Shown: in pieces, positions 60,601-64,000 of the stretch
How positions within the stretch are numbered: the stretch's first letter is position 1
How the letters are laid out: each line of letters starts with the position of its first letter
NCBI GenBank assembly: GCA_031761405.1
Contig: JASEVX010000003.1
Coordinates: 117,994,849 to 118,058,848 of the forward strand
Source: Serripes groenlandicus
Taxonomy: Eukaryota; Mollusca; Bivalvia; Cardiida; Cardiidae
Reading direction: 5' to 3'
Length of the DNA: 64,000 nucleotides
Position numbers and translations under genes: made by a program
The notes under the pieces: generated by a model
Told to the model about the DNA's origin: nothing
The model's database searches: none
Seen by the model: only the letters and a program-made list of their open reading frames with translations

Positions 60601-63600
60601 TTCTTTTCTTTACGTGATATTTCACTTACAAAATGTTTCTATAAAAAATAAATTAAAAATATTTTCAATAATTTTCAGACGATGCCGGAAGTACTGACAA
60701 TGACGTCATCCACCCCGGTGTGACTTGTGATGGTTGCGAGGCTCCAATCTGTGGCCCAAGGTACAAGTGTCTGGTATGTCCCGACTATGACCTTTGTAAG
60801 TCGTGTGAAGGTCAAGGCATCCACGTAGAACATGATATGATGAAGATAACTACCCCTGGATCCTTCCCGGGTTTTCCCTTCGGAGGACTCAATGGCCCAC
60901 ATGGGCCAGGTCAACATGGCGTAAGTAGAGTTGTGAATTTCCTTATATTTCAACACCTTGTGAAAAAGTGATGACTCACTTAAATATTAGTTTCTATTAA
61001 AAAAAAGCCCGCCACGTGATAAAATATCTATCATTGGCATGTTTGACAATCGAAAAATTATAAACATGTACATTAAGTTAGTGGCGATTTGCATATTACT
61101 TTAATCATAGATGCCTGTAGAACATTTCGACACGTGGTAAAGTGGTAAGGGCGTCCGCCTTGTGAGCAGAAGACAAGGGTTCGATAGGTAGTAATGGAGT
61201 ACCTCATTGACGCCCAGGGTGGCGGGGTTAAGTATTAGGATACAAAGGTCCGGTAGTACTGGAAGAGTACACAGAAAGCACCGTAATATAACTGAAACTA
61301 AGTTGAAAACGGAATAAAACACCATTCAAACAAATCGACTGAAAAGACGGAAGAACCTTAAATGGTAAATATTGAATTCAAGTGTTCATATATGTACCTT
61401 TTTCATTTTCAGCCCTTTGTTCCGCCCCCTCATTTCCGAAGATGGATGCAGAAGTTCATGAAGAGGTGGCACAATCACCACGCTCCTGCCGGCGAAAAAG
61501 AAGCTGGTAAGGGAAATAATGCAGAGAAGATGGACCACGATTCCGGTGACGATGGACAGGCCATGAACCAATCGAGTGCTGAATTCATGAAGAACGTAGG
61601 AGAGACTGTTGCCTCAATACTTGATCCTTTGGGTAAGTGTAATTACGATTCCCACTTACTGACTACTGAAACTGATACATTTGCAATATGTGAATCAAGA
61701 ATTTATGAATTTAGGATTTAGTATGTGCAATTATCTGGGTTTTAGCAGTAAAATATGTTGTTTTATCTCTTTGTTGTTTGGATTTTTTAATTCTCTGCAC
61801 TGTATATAAAAAGCGATGTTGTAATATATCTGATAATGTTGATTCTTACAGGCATTGACGTAAAGTATCACGTAGAAACAAACAATGACTCGGACGACAA
61901 AGAGAACAAAGCTGACGGAAAAGAATCATCTGAAAACCCCGGATGTCAAGGTCGCAAACATAATGGTAGGGGGCGTGGTGGAAAATCCCCACACAGACAC
62001 CCTAGATGTCCCCCTGGACCTTGGGGCTGGATGGGAATGGGTTGTTCTCCTGGACAAGGGTCATTCGGTCCCCACGGTGGACCGGGTCCTCAATGCCCAC
62101 CGCAATCAAACCCCTGGGCATGGATGGGAATGGGTCAGCCAAACCAAGGTCAAACACAGTGTGGGAAGGGGAAAGGACAGGGATATGGGAAAACAGTGGG
62201 AAAGAAGCCAGAGCAGGATAAGCCCGCCATGGATACAGATACCACTTCCAATATGGAAGACAAGGAACCTAAGAGATCCGAATCTCCAGTTCAGATGGTA
62301 GGTAGACAATGCTCATATAACATGCCGAATTGACCCGTTACCGTTTAAAACTTATTCCGCTGAACTCATGCGACTACTAGGCTATTATCATCAATAGTGA
62401 ATTATTTAATTAAGTTGTTTACGAATTAATGAAGTATTATGTGCCACATATTTATACATAACAGGCAAACAATGTAGACCTAGATTGGACTACAAGAATT
62501 GGCATGCTGATATTAGTCTACGTTGTTCGCAAATGTAATATAAAGTATTGAAAGTCTTGAAACCCTCTATAAATAATTGGCGAACAGTGCAGAACCAGAT
62601 CAGTCTGGTAGAGTATTGATTCGTTTTGTTCGTAAATGCTAGACGGTTGGTTAATACACACCGCCGCTCATGTTGTAAACACATACAGTACATGTAAGAG
62701 TATAAACTAACCAGCTCATATAGTACGCACATATAGTACACGTAAGAGTATAAACTAACCAGCTCATGTAGTAAACATATACAGTACATGTAAGAGTATA
62801 AACTAACCAGCTCATGTAGTAAACATATACAGTACATGTAAGAGTATAAACTAACCAGCTCATGTAGTAAACATATACAGTACATGTAAGAGTATAAACT
62901 AACAAGCTAATGTAGTAAACAAATACAGTACATGTAAGAGTATAAACTAACCAGCTCATGTAGTAAACATATACAGTACATGTAAGAGTATATACTAACC
63001 AGCTAATGTAGTAAACATATACAGTACATGTAAGAGTATAAACTAACCAGCTCATGTAGTAAACATATACAGTACATGTAAGAGTATAAACTAACCAGCT
63101 AATGTAGTAAACAAATACAGTACATGTAAGAGTATAAACTAACCAGCTCATGTAGTAAACATATACAGTACATGTAAGAGTATAAACTAACAAGCTAATG
63201 TAGTAAACATATACAGTACATGTAATAGTATATACTAACCAGCTCATGTAGTAAACATATACAGTACATGTAAGAGTATAAACTAACAAGCTAATGTAGT
63301 AAACATATACAGTACATGTAAGAGTATAAACTAACCAGCTCATGTAGTAAACATTTACAGTACATGTAAGAGTATAAACTAACAAGCTAATGTAGTAAAC
63401 ATATACAGTACATGTAAGAGTATAAACTAACCAGCTAATGTAGTAAACAAATACAGTACATGTAAGAGTATAAACTAACCAGCTCATGTAGTAAACATAT
63501 ACAGTACATGTAAGAGTATATGCTAACCAGCTAATGTAGTAAACAAATACAGTACATGTAAGAGTATAAACTAACCAGCTCATGTAGTAAACATATACAG

Positions 63601-64000
63601 TACATGTAAGAGTATAAACTAACCAGCTCATGTAGTAAACATATACAGTACATGTAAGAGTATAAACTAACCAGGTTATGTAGTAAACATATACAGAACA
63701 TGTAAGAGTATAAACTAACCAGCTCATGTAGTAAACACATACAGTACATGTAAGAGTATAAACTAACCAGGTTATGTAGTAAACATATACAGAACATGTA
63801 AGAGTATAAACTAACCAGCTCATGTAGTAAACATATACAGAACATGTAAGAGTATAAACTAACCAGCTCATGTAGTAAACATATACAGTACATGTAAGAG
63901 TATAAACTAACCAGGTTATATTGTATCTTTGCAGGATGCTAATACTGGTAATTCGTGGACGATTTTGAATATCAACCAGGAATCGGAGGGCTCGAACCAA
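57443..64000 (+). CDS. SQSTM1: Sequestosome-1/p62 autophagy receptor, 3'-partial (6 exons visible)
   Basis: Exons: 57,443-57,611, 60,220-60,321, 60,679-60,920, 61,413-61,632, 61,852-62,297 and 63,935 to the window end. Together they give 1,245 nt (415 codons) in one frame, with GT-AG borders. The product is a selective-autophagy receptor. The PB1 domain is residues 1-90: it begins [20 protein letters not shown], carries a basic cluster, and has the acidic OPCA motif [19 protein letters not shown] for head-to-tail polymerisation. The ZZ zinc finger is about residues 102-148 ([15 protein letters not shown]...[10 protein letters not shown]). A long Gly/Pro/Met-rich linker with repeated [16 protein letters not shown] follows, then an LC3-interacting WTIL core (about residue 401). 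The C-terminal UBA domain is expected beyond the window. Human p62 is 440 residues. The identity is secure from domain order and sequence. Introns hold SINEs, MITEs and a minisatellite. Confidence 0.93.
57637..57827. repeat. Diverged foldback MITE in p62 intron 1
   Basis: GCAGCCGACGACTTTTGAAA, palindrome AAATAGCTCATGGTGAGCAATTT, then AAAATCGTCCGCTGCATAC. It is interrupted at its right end by the SINE at 57,828. Confidence 0.65.
57828..58107 (-). repeat. tRNA-derived SINE (family C) with perfect 12-bp target duplication
   Basis: Flanked by TGTATGTGAGGA at 57,816-57,827 and 58,108-58,119. Head at the right (CCCGGTAGCTCAGTCGGTAA, B box GAGTTCGAATCCC), (ATTG)n tail at the left. This pins the ends of the family exactly. 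It inserted into the MITE at 57,637. Confidence 0.9.
58577..58798 (+). repeat. TTAA foldback MITE in p62 intron 1
   Basis: TTAACCCTCATACG (six bases of the terminus deleted) ... ATCTGAGGGAAACGGTTAA, central palindrome AAATTGCTCGTTTTGAGCAATTT. Confidence 0.85.
58799..60219. other. Rest of p62 intron 1
   Basis: A+T-rich. It includes a TCGAAGT/TTCGAGTTA-type dispersed sequence (58,880-58,950), a foldback around GTGAACAGTGCAGATC ... GATCTGCACTGT (59,273-59,332) and a (TA)n tract (60,108-60,130). No other coding sequence seen. Confidence 0.5.
60220..60321 (+). CDS. SQSTM1: p62 exon 2 (PB1 OPCA motif)
   Basis: Acceptor TTATTTTCAG, donor AAAA before GTAAGT, 102 nt, phase 1 at both ends. Encodes the acidic [18 protein letters not shown] segment and the last strand VFKIYLVLK. 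Confidence 0.9.
60322..60678. other. p62 intron 2 with microsatellites
   Basis: (AAT/GAT)n-rich stretch at 60,356-60,460 and a poly-C/CA tract at 60,476-60,502. No coding sequence seen. Confidence 0.6.
60679..60920 (+). CDS. SQSTM1: p62 exon 3 (ZZ zinc finger)
   Basis: Acceptor AATTTTCAG, donor GGC before GTAAGT, 242 nt. Encodes the ZZ Cys pairs CDGC, CLVC and CKSC and the His pair HVEH. The ZZ finger binds N-degrons and RIP1 in vertebrate p62. Confidence 0.92.
61120..61335 (+). repeat. tRNA-derived SINE (family A) in p62 intron 3
   Basis: GGTAAAGTGGTAAGGGCGTC head, B box-like GGTTCGATAGG, tail GTAATATAACTGAAACTAAG ... GGAATAAAACACC. Confidence 0.7.
61413..61632 (+). CDS. SQSTM1: p62 exon 4
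   Basis: Acceptor CATTTTCAG, donor TTTGG before GTAAGT, 220 nt. Encodes [20 protein letters not shown] and an acidic segment ending [13 protein letters not shown]. An internal GCTGGTAAGG (61,503-61,512) also resembles a donor and could give a shorter form. Confidence 0.85.
61852..62297 (+). CDS. SQSTM1: p62 exon 5 (Gly/Pro-rich linker)
   Basis: Acceptor TTCTTACAG, donor CAGATG before GTAGGT, 446 nt, phase 0 at the end. Encodes [20 protein letters not shown], then a low-complexity part with two WMGMG motifs (PWGWMGMG and PWAWMGMG) and a basic [10 protein letters not shown] stretch, ending KRSESPVQM. Confidence 0.85.
62640..63915. repeat. 48-bp minisatellite (about 26 copies) in p62 intron 5
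   Basis: The unit is GTAGTAAACATATACAGTAC plus ATGTAAGAGTATAAACTAAC plus CAGCTCAT. It fills most of the intron and ends 20 bases before the acceptor. Because 48 is 16 codons, the minus strand shows a 449-codon frame with a 16-residue period that is almost certainly not a gene. Confidence 0.95.
63935..64000 (+). CDS. SQSTM1: p62 exon 6, start (LIR motif), runs off the window
   Basis: Acceptor TATCTTTGCAG. The 22 visible codons include [10 protein letters not shown], whose WTIL fits the W-x-x-L LC3-interacting core found between linker and UBA in p62. Confidence 0.82.

Noticed and set aside
62651..64000. 449-codon minus-strand open frame
   Set aside because: It is the translation of a 48-bp minisatellite (16-residue period) antisense to p62 intron 5 and exon 6. 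The open frame follows from the period being divisible by 3.

Overview
The window is animal nuclear DNA: A+T-rich, with spliced host exons, several tRNA-derived SINE families, foldback MITEs, many minisatellites, one APE-type non-LTR retrotransposon and one complete 17.5-kb Maverick/Polinton DNA transposon. This texture fits a mollusc, most likely a bivalve. That assignment is inferred from the style of the repeats and is not proven by a marker gene.

Layout. Positions 1-17,100 hold no recognisable host gene. They contain a 3.4-kb array of about 52 copies of a 65-bp unit, further arrays of 52-, 46- and 30-bp units, tRNA-derived SINEs, TTAA-flanked (piggyBac-type) foldback MITEs and other small inverted-repeat elements. 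A damaged non-LTR element (endonuclease plus reverse transcriptase) lies at about 17,108-20,717. More SINEs, MITEs and a 27-bp minisatellite follow to 24.9 kb.

The Polinton occupies 24,975-42,483, has a perfect 6-bp target duplication (AACATG), and sits inside an older MITE. Its minus-strand block encodes a DNA polymerase B, a packaging ATPase, several small basic or hydrophobic virion-type proteins, an integrase, a penton-like minor capsid protein, a double jelly-roll major capsid protein and an adenain-type protease. Penton, integrase and polymerase are each broken by one to three lesions, while the ATPase, major capsid and protease frames are intact. The right arm (37.9-42.0 kb) and a mirror gene next to the left TIR carry small genes that I do not recognise as standard Polinton genes: a double zinc-knuckle protein, CxxC mini-proteins, coiled-coil proteins and a 'CPxCR...GCxH' tail family.

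The most unusual observation is that several of these arm genes end in a 16-nt hairpin matching the animal histone-mRNA 3' stem-loop pattern. Each is followed by ACCA-like bases and an AGAAAG-type purine motif, in places preceded by CCAAT and TATA promoter motifs. The capsid, protease, polymerase and zinc-knuckle genes instead have ordinary AATAAA signals. This suggests that the element taps the host's replication-dependent (S-phase, SLBP/U7) RNA 3'-end pathway for a subset of genes. The TIRs also contain eight copies each of a 20-bp motif in alternating orientation, and a divergent promoter in the right arm carries two blocks of three TGACCT-type half-sites at 8-bp spacing.

Positions 42.5-57.4 kb are again repeats: a 40-bp minisatellite of 1.6 kb, MITEs, SINEs and an 84-bp repeat array with an open frame. 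From 57,443 to the end runs a host gene on the plus strand, sequestosome-1/p62 (PB1, ZZ, LIR). Five complete exons and the start of a sixth are visible. Its last visible intron is mostly a 48-bp minisatellite, and its UBA-coding end lies beyond the window.
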